Shown here: piece after piece, positions 6,467 through 14,580 of the stretch | Layout of the letters: each line of letters starts with the position of its first letter | How positions within the stretch are numbered: the first letter of the stretch is position 1 | Source: Eubacterium sp. | Lineage (GTDB): Bacteria; Bacillota_A; Clostridia; Lachnospirales; Lachnospiraceae | Length of the DNA: 23,493 nt | Direction: 5' to 3' | Assembly (NCBI GenBank): GCA_023663915.1 | Contig: JAMPGN010000039.1 | Location: 1-23,493, forward strand | Translations under genes and position numbers: made by a program | The notes under the pieces: generated by a model | The model's input: the letters and a program-made list of their open reading frames with translations, nothing else | Databases searched by the model: none | Told to the model about the DNA's origin: nothing

Positions 6467-7081
6467 ATGAAAAAGTTATTAGCGCTTATACTGGCAGGTT
6501 CCATGCTGTGTGCCATGCCTGTCATGGCAGCCAAAAGTCCGAGTGCATCCGCCGTATCCGACAAAACAAGCGAAACGGCATCTGAGAAATCGGAAGAAAC
6601 CGAGACATCGGTAGAGGCGGTGGAAGCGGCTTCCGTACCGGTGGATGTCATAATGGCAGCAGCGGCGGAGGGGAAGACCGTCGGCGAGTATTTGAATAAT
6701 GCAGTCGCAACGGTTCCCGGACTGGCTTATGTGTTGCCGGTCGGACAAGGCGGACATGTGATCATCAACGGGGCGCCCAGCAATCAGGTATTCTCGGTAT
6801 TGAAACCGGCTTTGGCGAGTGTCTCTTCCGCGAAAACATTTGCGGCAGCGCAGGGTGGCAGAGTATTGAATGTGGTGCGGATCAACGCATCAGTCACGGG
6901 TTTTCAGACCGCAAGGGTGAATTTCTATATGGTCGGCGTGACAGCTGGACAGAATATCAAAGTGTTCCAGAACTTCAACGGACAGTGGCTGGAAGTCGAG
7001 GTAGCCGAGATCAGGAAGGATCATGTGGTAGTGGATATGACGTCACTGGGGACACTGGCATTCATCGAGATGCCGAAATAA
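6467..7081 (+). CDS. Secreted protein of unknown function in the polysaccharide operon
   Basis: A 204-residue protein with a classical signal peptide (MKKLLALILAGSML then AMPVMA, cleavage expected after residue 21). A Ser/Glu/Thr-rich linker follows (about 23-57), then a compact domain (58-204) rich in Val, Gly and Asn that ends VDMTSLGTLAFIEMPK. That ending resembles small beta-domains at the end of many secreted clostridial proteins. There is no LPxTG/NPxTN-like sorting signal or C-terminal anchor, so it is not an obvious sortase substrate. It has the strongest ribosome site in the operon (AAAGGAGGA, 6452-6460), suggesting high expression. I chose the ATG at 6467 over an in-frame ATG at 6446 because of this site and the signal peptide. 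I do not recognise the family. Its place right after a pseudosortase suggests they work together. Confidence 0.75.
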   Translation: MKKLLALILAGSMLCAMPVMAAKSPSASAVSDKTSETASEKSEETETSVEAVEAASVPVDVIMAAAAEGKTVGEYLNNAVATVPGLAYVLPVGQGGHVIINGAPSNQVFSVLKPALASVSSAKTFAAAQGGRVLNVVRINASVTGFQTARVNFYMVGVTAGQNIKVFQNFNGQWLEVEVAEIRKDHVVVDMTSLGTLAFIEMPK

Positions 7082-7110
7082 GCAGTTCACACAGAGAGGA
7101 TTGGGTTATG

Positions 7111-7137
7111 CGTACTGCCGCGTGAAGCGGCGGTACG
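7111..7137 (+). other. Strong GC-rich intercistronic hairpin
   Basis: CGTACTGCCGC (7111-7121) pairs with GCGGCGGTACG (7127-7137), 11 bp with one T-G pair and a GTGAA loop, in the 87-bp gap before the sugar transferase. No T-run follows, so partial attenuation or mRNA 3'-end protection is more likely than full termination. Confidence 0.5.
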
Positions 7138-7168
7138 TCTGACCGGATATGGAGAGGGACAGACGAAA

Positions 7169-7876
7169 ATGCAGGAGAACATGATGATGGACGCCATTGA
7201 AAAAACGGGATTTCAGATCATAGAAGCAGATTTTAGCAGGTATCATATGCGTGAAATTTACCAAGGAAAAAGCGCGGTCTATAAACTGCTCAAAAGACTG
7301 CTGGATCTCTCGTTGTCTGCGGCGGCATTAGTCGTCCTCTCTCCTGTGTTTCTCGTGACCGCTATCCTGATTAAGTGCGAGGATCGTGGTCCGGTCTTCT
7401 TCGTGCAGCCAAGGGCAGGAAAAGACATGAAGCCCTTCTATATGTATAAGTTTCGTAGCATGTATGTCAACGCGGACGAGAAGATGCAGGAAATGCTGGA
7501 ACATAATGAACAGACCGGACATGCCTTCAAGATCAAAAACGATCCTAGGATTACGAAGGTCGGTAAAGTGATCAGACGCTTTTCGATTGATGAATTACCA
7601 CAGCTGATCAATATCATCAAAGGCGACATGAGCATCGTAGGACCAAGACCGATCCTAACCTTCCAGATGGAGGCGTGCAGTCCGTATGAGCGGCAGCGGC
7701 TGATCGTACAGCCCGGACTCACCTGTTATTGGCAGATCGGCGGCAGAGCCAACATCAAATGGAAAGACTGGGTGGAGCTGGATCTGGATTACATAGAGGA
7801 TATGAGCCTGTGGACGGATCTGAAGATGATCGTGAAGACGATACCGGCGGTGTTTAGGAGCGACGGGGCGTATTAG
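7169..7876 (+). CDS. Initiating undecaprenyl-phosphate sugar-phosphate transferase
   Basis: A 235-residue polyprenol-phosphate hexose-1-phosphate transferase (bacterial sugar transferase family; WbaP/CpsE catalytic part). Landmarks: KLLKRLLDLSLS before a membrane helix (about 46-68), YMYKFRSM (91-98), KNDPRITKVGKVIRRFSIDELPQ with the catalytic Asp-Glu pair at 141-142, GDMSIVGPRP (152-161) and QPGLTCYWQIGGR. It puts the first sugar phosphate on undecaprenyl phosphate at the inner membrane face. The multi-membrane N-terminal part of long forms is missing, as is usual for the short monotopic type. The substrate sugar cannot be read from the sequence. It is the last gene of the higher-G+C operon head. 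Confidence 0.9.
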   Translation: MQENMMMDAIEKTGFQIIEADFSRYHMREIYQGKSAVYKLLKRLLDLSLSAAALVVLSPVFLVTAILIKCEDRGPVFFVQPRAGKDMKPFYMYKFRSMYVNADEKMQEMLEHNEQTGHAFKIKNDPRITKVGKVIRRFSIDELPQLINIIKGDMSIVGPRPILTFQMEACSPYERQRLIVQPGLTCYWQIGGRANIKWKDWVELDLDYIEDMSLWTDLKMIVKTIPAVFRSDGAY

Positions 7877-7971
7877 ACGGTTGGGTTTGGGAATGGCGGC
7901 AGGGGAAGAAGCTGGGGAAACTGCAGACGTAGGGTATGTGGGGATTTGTGTAGAGAAACGGAGGGCTGAAA

Positions 7972-9015
7972 ATGTGTCCGAAGGTAAATGTGATTGTTCC
8001 TGTTTACAATGTAGCACCTTATTTAAACAAATTTTTTGATTCATTATTAAATCAGACTTTTCAAGATTATGATATATGGGTGGTAAATGATAAATCGACA
8101 GATAATTCGCTTCAAATAATTAATGATTATGCAAAGCGAGTTCCATTTAAAATGCATGTTATTAATAACTCTGTTAATATGGGATTATGTGGAGCAAGAA
8201 ATACTGGGTTAGATCAATGTGACAGTAATGGAGAATATATTCTTCTGTTGGATTCTGACGATTATATTGAAAATACATATATAGAGAAGATGGTATATAA
8301 TGCTGATAAATATCATGCAGATGTAACAATATGTGGTTTGGAGAGATTTGACGATCATACTGGAAAGTGTGTATGTAAAGAAATGATTAATAATCCAGAA
8401 GAGATAGTTACGGATATTAAGAATTTTGAAATGCTTGGCTATATTAATCCAGTGATATGGAATAAATTATTCAGAAGAACTATTATTGAGAATATAAGAT
8501 TTACAACAATTAAAAGATCTGAAGATACTATTTTTTTGTTTACTGTTTTACCCAATGTAAAGTCTATAAAATTTATAAATGAAGTTTTATATCATTATAG
8601 ATTGCGGGATACATCATTGTCAGGCTCTATTACTGAAGAAATATATGAATCTATGTTGGAAGGATTTAAAGAGGCTAAAGAAAAGTTTAGTTATGATAGC
8701 AGATATGAAGAATTTATGGACCTATTTATTGTACAAACATATATTCGTTGTGGATTAGGTGGAACCTGCAGATTGTCTTTTAAGGATATGCGGAGAGCGG
8801 TTTACTATACAAATAGGACAAGGAAGTTTATGGATGAATGCTTTCCGGAATGGAGAAAAAATAAGTATTTGTCTTTACAACAATGTTGCAAAAGGGACTT
8901 TTATGCAGTTGCGGTCAGTTGTACAGCCAAATTATATCAGTGGCATTTGTTTGTTGTATTTATCTATGTGTATTGGTTTATAAGTAATGTATGTAAGAGA
9001 GAATTAAGAGTGTGA
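7972..9015 (+). CDS. Family 2 glycosyltransferase
   Basis: 347 residues with a GT-A domain at the N-terminus: VNVIVPVYNVAPYL (5-18), VVNDKSTDNS (37-46), GARNTGLD (74-81) and the metal/nucleotide motif LLLDSDDYIE (91-100). The rest is helical and ends with a hydrophobic segment (about 315-342, HLFVVFIYVYWFI), possibly a membrane anchor. It adds one sugar to the lipid-linked repeat unit; the linkage is unknown. The ribosome site GGAGG lies about 10 nt before the ATG. Base composition drops sharply at this gene compared with the ones before, marking the start of the AT-rich, serotype-specific block. Confidence 0.88.
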   Translation: MCPKVNVIVPVYNVAPYLNKFFDSLLNQTFQDYDIWVVNDKSTDNSLQIINDYAKRVPFKMHVINNSVNMGLCGARNTGLDQCDSNGEYILLLDSDDYIENTYIEKMVYNADKYHADVTICGLERFDDHTGKCVCKEMINNPEEIVTDIKNFEMLGYINPVIWNKLFRRTIIENIRFTTIKRSEDTIFLFTVLPNVKSIKFINEVLYHYRLRDTSLSGSITEEIYESMLEGFKEAKEKFSYDSRYEEFMDLFIVQTYIRCGLGGTCRLSFKDMRRAVYYTNRTRKFMDECFPEWRKNKYLSLQQCCKRDFYAVAVSCTAKLYQWHLFVVFIYVYWFISNVCKRELRV

Positions 9016-9036
9016 AAAGTGGTGGAGGAATTATAA

Positions 9037-9876
9037 TTGATACCTAAGGTGATACATTATTGTTGGTTTGGAGGAAATCAACTTCCGGAGTCTGTACTCA
9101 AATGTATAGACAGTTGGAAAAAACTTTGTGCAGGATATGAAATCGTTGAGTGGAATGAAAATAATTTTGATATACGTTGTAATCAATATGTAGAAGAAGC
9201 TTACAACAAAAAGAAATGGGCATTTGTAAGTGATTATGCAAGATTATCTATTATATATAATGAGGGAGGCATTTATTTTGATACAGATGTTGAGCTGATT
9301 AAGAATATTGATGATTTAAGAAGTTCTACGGCTTTTTTCGCTCAAGAAGTAGGTGGAATGATAGCTACTGGACTTGGATTTGGAGCGGAAAAAGAAAATC
9401 GCATTATTAAGCTGATGATGGATGAATATGAGGAAGCAACATTTATCTCAGATGAAGGAGAACTTGATTTGTTACCATGTCCGCTTAGAAATACAAAGGT
9501 ATTGTTTGAATTAGGATATCGAAAGAATGGAAAGACGCAAATTGTGATGAATGCGAAAATATATGCACCTGATTTTTTCTGTCCTTATGATTATGTAAGA
9601 AACAAACTAAATATTACAGAAAATACGTATTCTATTCACCATTATGATGGCTCGTGGGATTATTCGTCTGAAATTCAAAATAACTATAAAGTGTTCTATC
9701 GTTGCTTTGGACATCATATAGGTCATTTTATATGTGAAATCGGGGAAAAAGTGAAAAATGAAGGAGCATCAAAGGCGGTTAGGTTTATTCAGTATAGAGT
9801 AAAAAGTAAGATAAAGAAAGCGTGGTTGTCAAATGAGAAAATTAACTACAAAACAAAACGCCACAGAACAGATTGA
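9037..9876 (+). CDS. GT32-like (DXD) glycosyltransferase of capsule clusters
   Basis: 279 residues with the sugar-binding DXD layout of OCH1/GT32-like capsular transferases: IPKVIHYCWFGG (2-13), WKKLCAGYEIVEWNENN, AFVSDYARLSIIYNEGGIYFD with the DTD at 82-84. It is a soluble or peripheral inner-face enzyme adding a sugar to the growing unit. I take the TTG at 9037 as start: GGAGGAA lies 8 nt upstream and the family N-terminus begins exactly there. Its 3' end overlaps the Stealth gene by 44 bp. Confidence 0.85.
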   Translation: MIPKVIHYCWFGGNQLPESVLKCIDSWKKLCAGYEIVEWNENNFDIRCNQYVEEAYNKKKWAFVSDYARLSIIYNEGGIYFDTDVELIKNIDDLRSSTAFFAQEVGGMIATGLGFGAEKENRIIKLMMDEYEEATFISDEGELDLLPCPLRNTKVLFELGYRKNGKTQIVMNAKIYAPDFFCPYDYVRNKLNITENTYSIHHYDGSWDYSSEIQNNYKVFYRCFGHHIGHFICEIGEKVKNEGASKAVRFIQYRVKSKIKKAWLSNEKINYKTKRHRTD

Positions 9877-10861
9877 CTTTGTGATTACATGGGTAGATGG
9901 GAATGATTTTGAATGGCAACAGCAAAAAAATGCATATTTAGATCAATCGGGCATTGACGATAAAGTCATAAGATATCGCGAGTGGAGTAATTTACAATAT
10001 TGGTTTAGAGGAGTTGAAAAATATGCACCTTGGGTAAATAAAATATATTTTGTTACCTGTGGACAACTTCCTATATGGTTGAATACAGAACATGAAAAAT
10101 TGGTTGTAGTAGAACATAAGGATTTTATGGAAAGTAAATATTTGCCTACTTTTAACTCTTCGGCTATTGAAGTAAATTTGCATAGGATTAAAGGGTTATC
10201 TGATAAATTTGTATATTTTAATGATGATATGTTTATTATTTCACCAGTCGCCAAGTCAGACTTTTTTGTGCGTAATAAACCAGTGGATAGAGGAATAGAA
10301 AACGTAATTCCACTTAAATTGGATAAGGATTTTATTGTTAATAGTATTATGCGGAACCATACAATGATAGTGAATCAGCATTTTGATAAGAGAATATTTA
10401 TTAAGAAAAATTGGAATAAGTGGTTTTCAATAAAAAACAGACCGGATGTGGCAAGAAATATTTTACTTTTATTGTGGAAAGATTTTTGTGGCTTTAAAAC
10501 ATTTCACTTGCCGACACCATTTTTAAAATCAACTTTTGCTGAAGTTGAATTATTGGAAAAAGAATTGTTAGAACGAACATCATCTCATAGGTTTAGAACA
10601 GAAAAAGATGTTAGTCAATGGTTATTTCAAAATTGGCAGATTGCATCGGGAAATTATATTTTACCGCGACATAATTATGGACAATATTTTGGAGTGGACA
10701 GGAATACGGTTAATCATATTTGTAATGTGGTTAGAAAACATAAGTATAGAATGATATGTATCAATGATGAAGTCTATGATAATAATTTTGAAAGGATAAG
10801 AGATACTATTAATAATGCTTTTGGAGAAATATTTCCTGAAAAGAGCAGTTTTGAAAAATAG
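9833..10861 (+). CDS. Stealth-family hexose-1-phosphate transferase
   Basis: 342 residues with conserved Stealth regions: CR1 IDFVITWVDGND (14-25), CR2 WFRGVEKYAPWVNKIYFVT (57-75), LPTFNSSAIE (104-113), LSDKFVYFNDDMF (122-134), and the downstream NHTMIVNQHF region. Stealth proteins transfer a hexose-1-phosphate from a nucleotide sugar to another sugar, making phosphodiester-linked polymers; the family is related to GNPTAB and bacterial capsule enzymes. The start at 9833 overlaps the previous gene by 44 bp with no clear ribosome site, so translation may be coupled; the domain begins only 13 residues in. Composition is AT-rich like its neighbours. Confidence 0.9.
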   Translation: MRKLTTKQNATEQIDFVITWVDGNDFEWQQQKNAYLDQSGIDDKVIRYREWSNLQYWFRGVEKYAPWVNKIYFVTCGQLPIWLNTEHEKLVVVEHKDFMESKYLPTFNSSAIEVNLHRIKGLSDKFVYFNDDMFIISPVAKSDFFVRNKPVDRGIENVIPLKLDKDFIVNSIMRNHTMIVNQHFDKRIFIKKNWNKWFSIKNRPDVARNILLLLWKDFCGFKTFHLPTPFLKSTFAEVELLEKELLERTSSHRFRTEKDVSQWLFQNWQIASGNYILPRHNYGQYFGVDRNTVNHICNVVRKHKYRMICINDEVYDNNFERIRDTINNAFGEIFPEKSSFEK

Positions 10862-10873
10862 TATATTTGCTAT

Positions 10874-12040
10874 ATGAAGATTAATAAAGGTCTATTCTAT
10901 TTCTTTTTATTATTTCCTTTTTTTAAATCAGATATGATTACAGAATTGAATAATCTTCGATGGTTGGATCACCTGTATGGCGTTTGGAAAATAATTGCGA
11001 TCGGTATTATGACTAGCCTTTGGATTAAAAATAAGAAATTGGATGTTAAGTTAATTATTTTATTATCTCTGATTATATTAACCTTTTTTTCAACAATAAT
11101 AAATGGCAATGTCGGAAACTGTATTCCTTATATTTCTATTCAGATTTCGGTTGTTTATATAGGAGTTTTAGTTTGTCTTGCTATAGATAATCACGATATG
11201 CGATGGTTCTTAAAAGCAGCATATATGTTGCTGGCGATGTATTGTATAGGAAATTTGATATCTGTTATTATATACGCACCCAGCGGCACAATGTATAGTC
11301 CAAGTAATATAGGGATTATTACAAAGAACCGCTACTTGTTGGGCTCAAAAAATTATCAAGTATTGTTTATATTTTCGTTTATAGGATTATCAAGTGTTTA
11401 CGATATCTATTGCTTTAAAAATATTCGAAAAGTAACAATAATATTACATATATTATCTGTTATTCCATTGTTTGTAACAGAAGCAGTAACTGCAATAGTT
11501 GGAATTACAATGTACTATATGATGTATTTTATAATAAATAAGTCACCACAGATTGCACGGTGTTTAAATGTTTCTATTATGATATTAGCGAATATTGCAA
11601 TATTTGTTTTTGTGATCATATTTGACGGACAGAAATATTTTTCTAGTTTATTTATGACGCTGTTTCATAAAAATCTTCAAAGTCAGCGCGCGTATATTTG
11701 GCAGAAATACATTAAGGCAGTCTATGATAAATTGTTTATAGGGTATGGTTATGTAAGTTATAGTGAAAGGCGTGCAAGTATTGGGATTGTTCATGCACAT
11801 AATCAGTATCTGGATATTATATATCAAAGCGGACTTATTGGTATAACTATTTTTCTTATATTAGTAGGTTATGCTTTAAAACAGGTACGGGGAAATAGAA
11901 TTAAGTATGTTGTTATTTCTTCCATTATGGTTTGGCTTATTATGTTTCAGTCGGAATATTATTTTAGTAATCCTGGATTTTATATTTTTATATTTTTGTG
12001 TTTTGATTGGAATGAATTAGAAGAGAGACGAAAAGAATGA
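10874..12040 (+). CDS. Wzy-type polysaccharide polymerase / O-antigen ligase-like membrane protein
   Basis: 388 residues, with about ten or more hydrophobic helices spread over the whole length. A larger outer loop at about 260-310 contains SQRAYIWQKYIKAV and then GIVHAHNQYLDIIYQSGLIG. The H-N-x-Y-L motif followed by a GLIG helix is typical of Wzy/WaaL proteins. It would join repeat units on the outer face of the membrane. There is no visible ribosome site and a gap of 12 bp after the Stealth gene; the next gene overlaps it by 4 bp. It is among the most AT-rich genes here (for example 11 G+C in 60 bases at 11041-11100). Wzy is called over ligase from the cluster context, since the Wzz and Wzx partners are present. 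Confidence 0.82.
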   Translation: MKINKGLFYFFLLFPFFKSDMITELNNLRWLDHLYGVWKIIAIGIMTSLWIKNKKLDVKLIILLSLIILTFFSTIINGNVGNCIPYISIQISVVYIGVLVCLAIDNHDMRWFLKAAYMLLAMYCIGNLISVIIYAPSGTMYSPSNIGIITKNRYLLGSKNYQVLFIFSFIGLSSVYDIYCFKNIRKVTIILHILSVIPLFVTEAVTAIVGITMYYMMYFIINKSPQIARCLNVSIMILANIAIFVFVIIFDGQKYFSSLFMTLFHKNLQSQRAYIWQKYIKAVYDKLFIGYGYVSYSERRASIGIVHAHNQYLDIIYQSGLIGITIFLILVGYALKQVRGNRIKYVVISSIMVWLIMFQSEYYFSNPGFYIFIFLCFDWNELEERRKE

Positions 12041-13158
12041 AAATTCTATATATTGGAGCATCTAATATCGGACGTGGTGGTAGATCTACAATTATCTATA
12101 ATTTATCGAAGCATTTGGATAATACATGTGTATGCGATTTTTTTTGCGATGGCGGGGTTAGCCCCTCTGCTGAAATTATTGCAGAAATACAAAGCAGAAA
12201 TGGACATGTTTATACGGATCGGGCGTGGGAAGATAATTATATAAAGAGACAGTTGATATGGTTTGGCAGGCTGAGAAATGTGCTTAACGAAGGCTTATAT
12301 GACATTATACATATTAATGTGGATCATGCAGTAGAGGCAGTTAGGGCTATTATGGGGTGTAAGGTATTTGGAGGTAAAAAAATTGTAGTGCATGCTCATA
12401 GTACTGGTTTTGTAAAAGAAACTAAAGCTATAAAGAGGAGAGCGGCAAAATGCCTTAGACCATTGTTGACTACATTATGTGATGCATGTCTTGCCTGTTC
12501 ACAAGAGGCAGCAGAATTTATGTATGGTAAATTGGCTGTTAGGAGCGGAAAGATTGTTCTGATTAATAATGGTATCGATGTAGAAAAATATAAATACGAT
12601 CCTGATACACGGCTTAGATTGAGAGCGGTGTATTCTCTTAAGGATAAATTTGTTATTGGTCATGTGGGTAATTTTTATTATCCAAAAAACCATAAGCGTA
12701 TTATTCAAATACTTAAAAAGATCCGTGAAAAGGCAGACAATGTCGTATTAATGCTGGTTGGGGAAGGAGAGCTAAAGCAAACAATACATGAGCAGGTAGT
12801 CAGGGAAAAACTTGAAAAGTATGTGCTTTTTATGGGAGAAAGAAATGATGTTTCTGATTTGCTGCAAGTGTTTGATGTCTTTGTTTTACCTTCCTATTTT
12901 GAAGGATTTGGAATCGCGGGAGTAGAGGCACAGGCAGCAGGTCTTCCCTGCTTTTTTAGTGATACAATACCTAAAGAAGCAAAATTAACAGATAATGTGA
13001 AATATATCTCATTGCATGAGAGTGATGACATATGGGCAGATGAAATTCTCATGGCAGTATCAAAGGAGAGGCTGGATAAATCCTGGAAAGTTAAAAGGGC
13101 TGGATTTGATATTCGGGAATCGGCAAGCAGACTTCTTGAAATATATTATCACATTTAG
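12037..13158 (+). CDS. Family 4 (GT-B) glycosyltransferase
   Basis: 373 residues with the GT-B two-domain layout: an N-terminal KILYIGASNIGRGG loop (2-15), a mid-protein VLINNGIDVEKY hinge (174-185), and the C-terminal Rossmann domain with FVIGHVGNFYYPKNH, LMLVGEGELK, and the EX7E motif EGFGIAGVE (E289, E297). It retains configuration at the donor sugar and acts at the inner membrane face. It starts in an ATGA overlap with the polymerase gene. The 85-bp gap after it carries no obvious signal except the ribosome site of LicD. Confidence 0.88.
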   Translation: MKILYIGASNIGRGGRSTIIYNLSKHLDNTCVCDFFCDGGVSPSAEIIAEIQSRNGHVYTDRAWEDNYIKRQLIWFGRLRNVLNEGLYDIIHINVDHAVEAVRAIMGCKVFGGKKIVVHAHSTGFVKETKAIKRRAAKCLRPLLTTLCDACLACSQEAAEFMYGKLAVRSGKIVLINNGIDVEKYKYDPDTRLRLRAVYSLKDKFVIGHVGNFYYPKNHKRIIQILKKIREKADNVVLMLVGEGELKQTIHEQVVREKLEKYVLFMGERNDVSDLLQVFDVFVLPSYFEGFGIAGVEAQAAGLPCFFSDTIPKEAKLTDNVKYISLHESDDIWADEILMAVSKERLDKSWKVKRAGFDIRESASRLLEIYYHI

Positions 13159-13243
13159 GTTAGAAGCGGGAGTAAAAAATTTTAGTAGAGTTCAGTGAGT
13201 ACAATTATGATGGGAAAAGATATGTAGGTAGAGGAGATTAACA

Positions 13244-14119
13244 TTGTCTGATTTGGTGAAAGAGATACAGCAAATAGAATTGAATTTATTAAAAGAATTC
13301 AAGGGGATATGTGACAAATACCAGTTAAGATATTTTGCTATCGGCGGTACATGTATTGGGGCTGTACGGCATAAGGGATTTATCCCGTGGGATGATGACA
13401 TAGATGTCGCGATGCCCTATCAGGATTACAAAACGTTTCAACAGGTAGCCCGCTCTGAATTAAGGGAGGATTATTCTCTGTTTGTGCCAAAAGAACACAG
13501 ACATTGGAGTCATAATTTTATAAAAATGCAGGATGACCGTACAACATTTATAGCATCTTATCAGGAGGGGTATGTAAACGAGTATACAGGGATTTATATG
13601 GACATTATGCCGGTTTACGGGATGCCAAGAGGAAAGCTGGCACAGTACCTTTCATCGGTAATATGTGATCTGCTGGTTTTCCTTAATGGAAGACAGCGGG
13701 AAACGCTGGCTGAGCAGACATCTAAAAAGCGGAAAATTGCGTGGATCCTTAATACCCCGATAAGAAAGCTGAAATCCTATAATTACTATATTGAAGTTAT
13801 TGAAAAGATGTTTGGAAAGTATTCTCTGGACTGCTCGGATAAGATTCTGTTCGGCTGGAGGGTGAAACCAAGCATATTCCGTAAAAAGTATACATACCAG
13901 AGCGTTTTCTATTATGATGATTTTGCAGAAATGCTAGAGTGTCCCTTCGAGGATACAACGATTGGCATCCCACGCGGGTATGACAGGTACCTGACGATGG
14001 ATTTTGGCAATTACATGGAACTGCCGCCGGAGGATAAAAGGGTTCCCCTGCATGAAACAAAAGTGATTAGCCTGAATAAATCCTATAAAGATTATCAGAA
14101 GGAGGGTATTCCAAAATGA
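13244..14119 (+). CDS. LicD-family phosphotransferase
   Basis: 291 residues of the LicD (nucleotidyltransferase-fold) family: ICDKYQLRYFAIGGTCIGAVRH, then GFIPWDDDIDVAMP with the metal-binding acidic run at 50-54, and HNFIKMQDDRTTF. LicD enzymes move phosphocholine or a similar phospho-alcohol from a CDP donor to a sugar, making a phosphodiester side group. The adjacent TagD-like cytidylyltransferase would supply the donor. I chose the TTG at 13244: GAGGAG lies 7 nt upstream and no ATG is suitable. Composition is intermediate between the AT-rich block and the GC-rich tail, so the junction of two sources may lie here. Confidence 0.85.
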   Translation: MSDLVKEIQQIELNLLKEFKGICDKYQLRYFAIGGTCIGAVRHKGFIPWDDDIDVAMPYQDYKTFQQVARSELREDYSLFVPKEHRHWSHNFIKMQDDRTTFIASYQEGYVNEYTGIYMDIMPVYGMPRGKLAQYLSSVICDLLVFLNGRQRETLAEQTSKKRKIAWILNTPIRKLKSYNYYIEVIEKMFGKYSLDCSDKILFGWRVKPSIFRKKYTYQSVFYYDDFAEMLECPFEDTTIGIPRGYDRYLTMDFGNYMELPPEDKRVPLHETKVISLNKSYKDYQKEGIPK

Positions 14120-14580
14120 CCATCGGGTATACGACAGGAGTCTATGACCTGTTCCATGTGGGGCACCTCAATTTATTAAAAAATGCCAAGGGATTCTGTG
14201 ACAGGCTGGTGGTGGGCGTGACGGTGGACGAGCTGGTCACCTATAAGGGAAAGCGCGCCATGATCCCCTTTGAGGACAGGATCGAAATCGTAAGGAGCAT
14301 CAAGTATGTCGATGCAGCTGTCCCGCAGTATGACATGGACAAGCTAGCGGCATGCAAGAAGCTCGGTGCCTCCATCCTGTTTGTGGGTGATGACTGGTAT
14401 GCAACAGACAAGTGGAAGGAGTATGAAGCGGAGTTTGCCAAGGAGGGAATCAAAATCATATATTTCCCATATACCAAGGGAATTTCCTCGACAAAAATAA
14501 CAGCATCCTTAAAGGAAACGCGCGGCTGGGTGACGGAACAGGCAGCAAATAATATCTGGGAGGGGACAGGACATGGTTGA
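14116..14580 (+). CDS. TagD-like cytidylyltransferase (glycerol-3-phosphate type)
   Basis: 154 residues, close in length to TagD/GCT enzymes (about 130) with a short tail. Landmarks: the YTTGVYDLFHVGHLNLL start with the HxGH nucleotide motif at 14-17, VVGVTVDE, the GDDWYATDKW segment (91-100) and TKGISSTKI (120-128). These fit CTP:glycerol-3-phosphate cytidylyltransferase; choline-phosphate or another alditol phosphate is possible. It makes the CDP-activated donor for the LicD gene it overlaps by 4 bp (ATGA). Its own ribosome site AGGAGGG lies 9 nt before the ATG. Cytoplasmic. Confidence 0.85.
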   Translation: MTIGYTTGVYDLFHVGHLNLLKNAKGFCDRLVVGVTVDELVTYKGKRAMIPFEDRIEIVRSIKYVDAAVPQYDMDKLAACKKLGASILFVGDDWYATDKWKEYEAEFAKEGIKIIYFPYTKGISSTKITASLKETRGWVTEQAANNIWEGTGHG

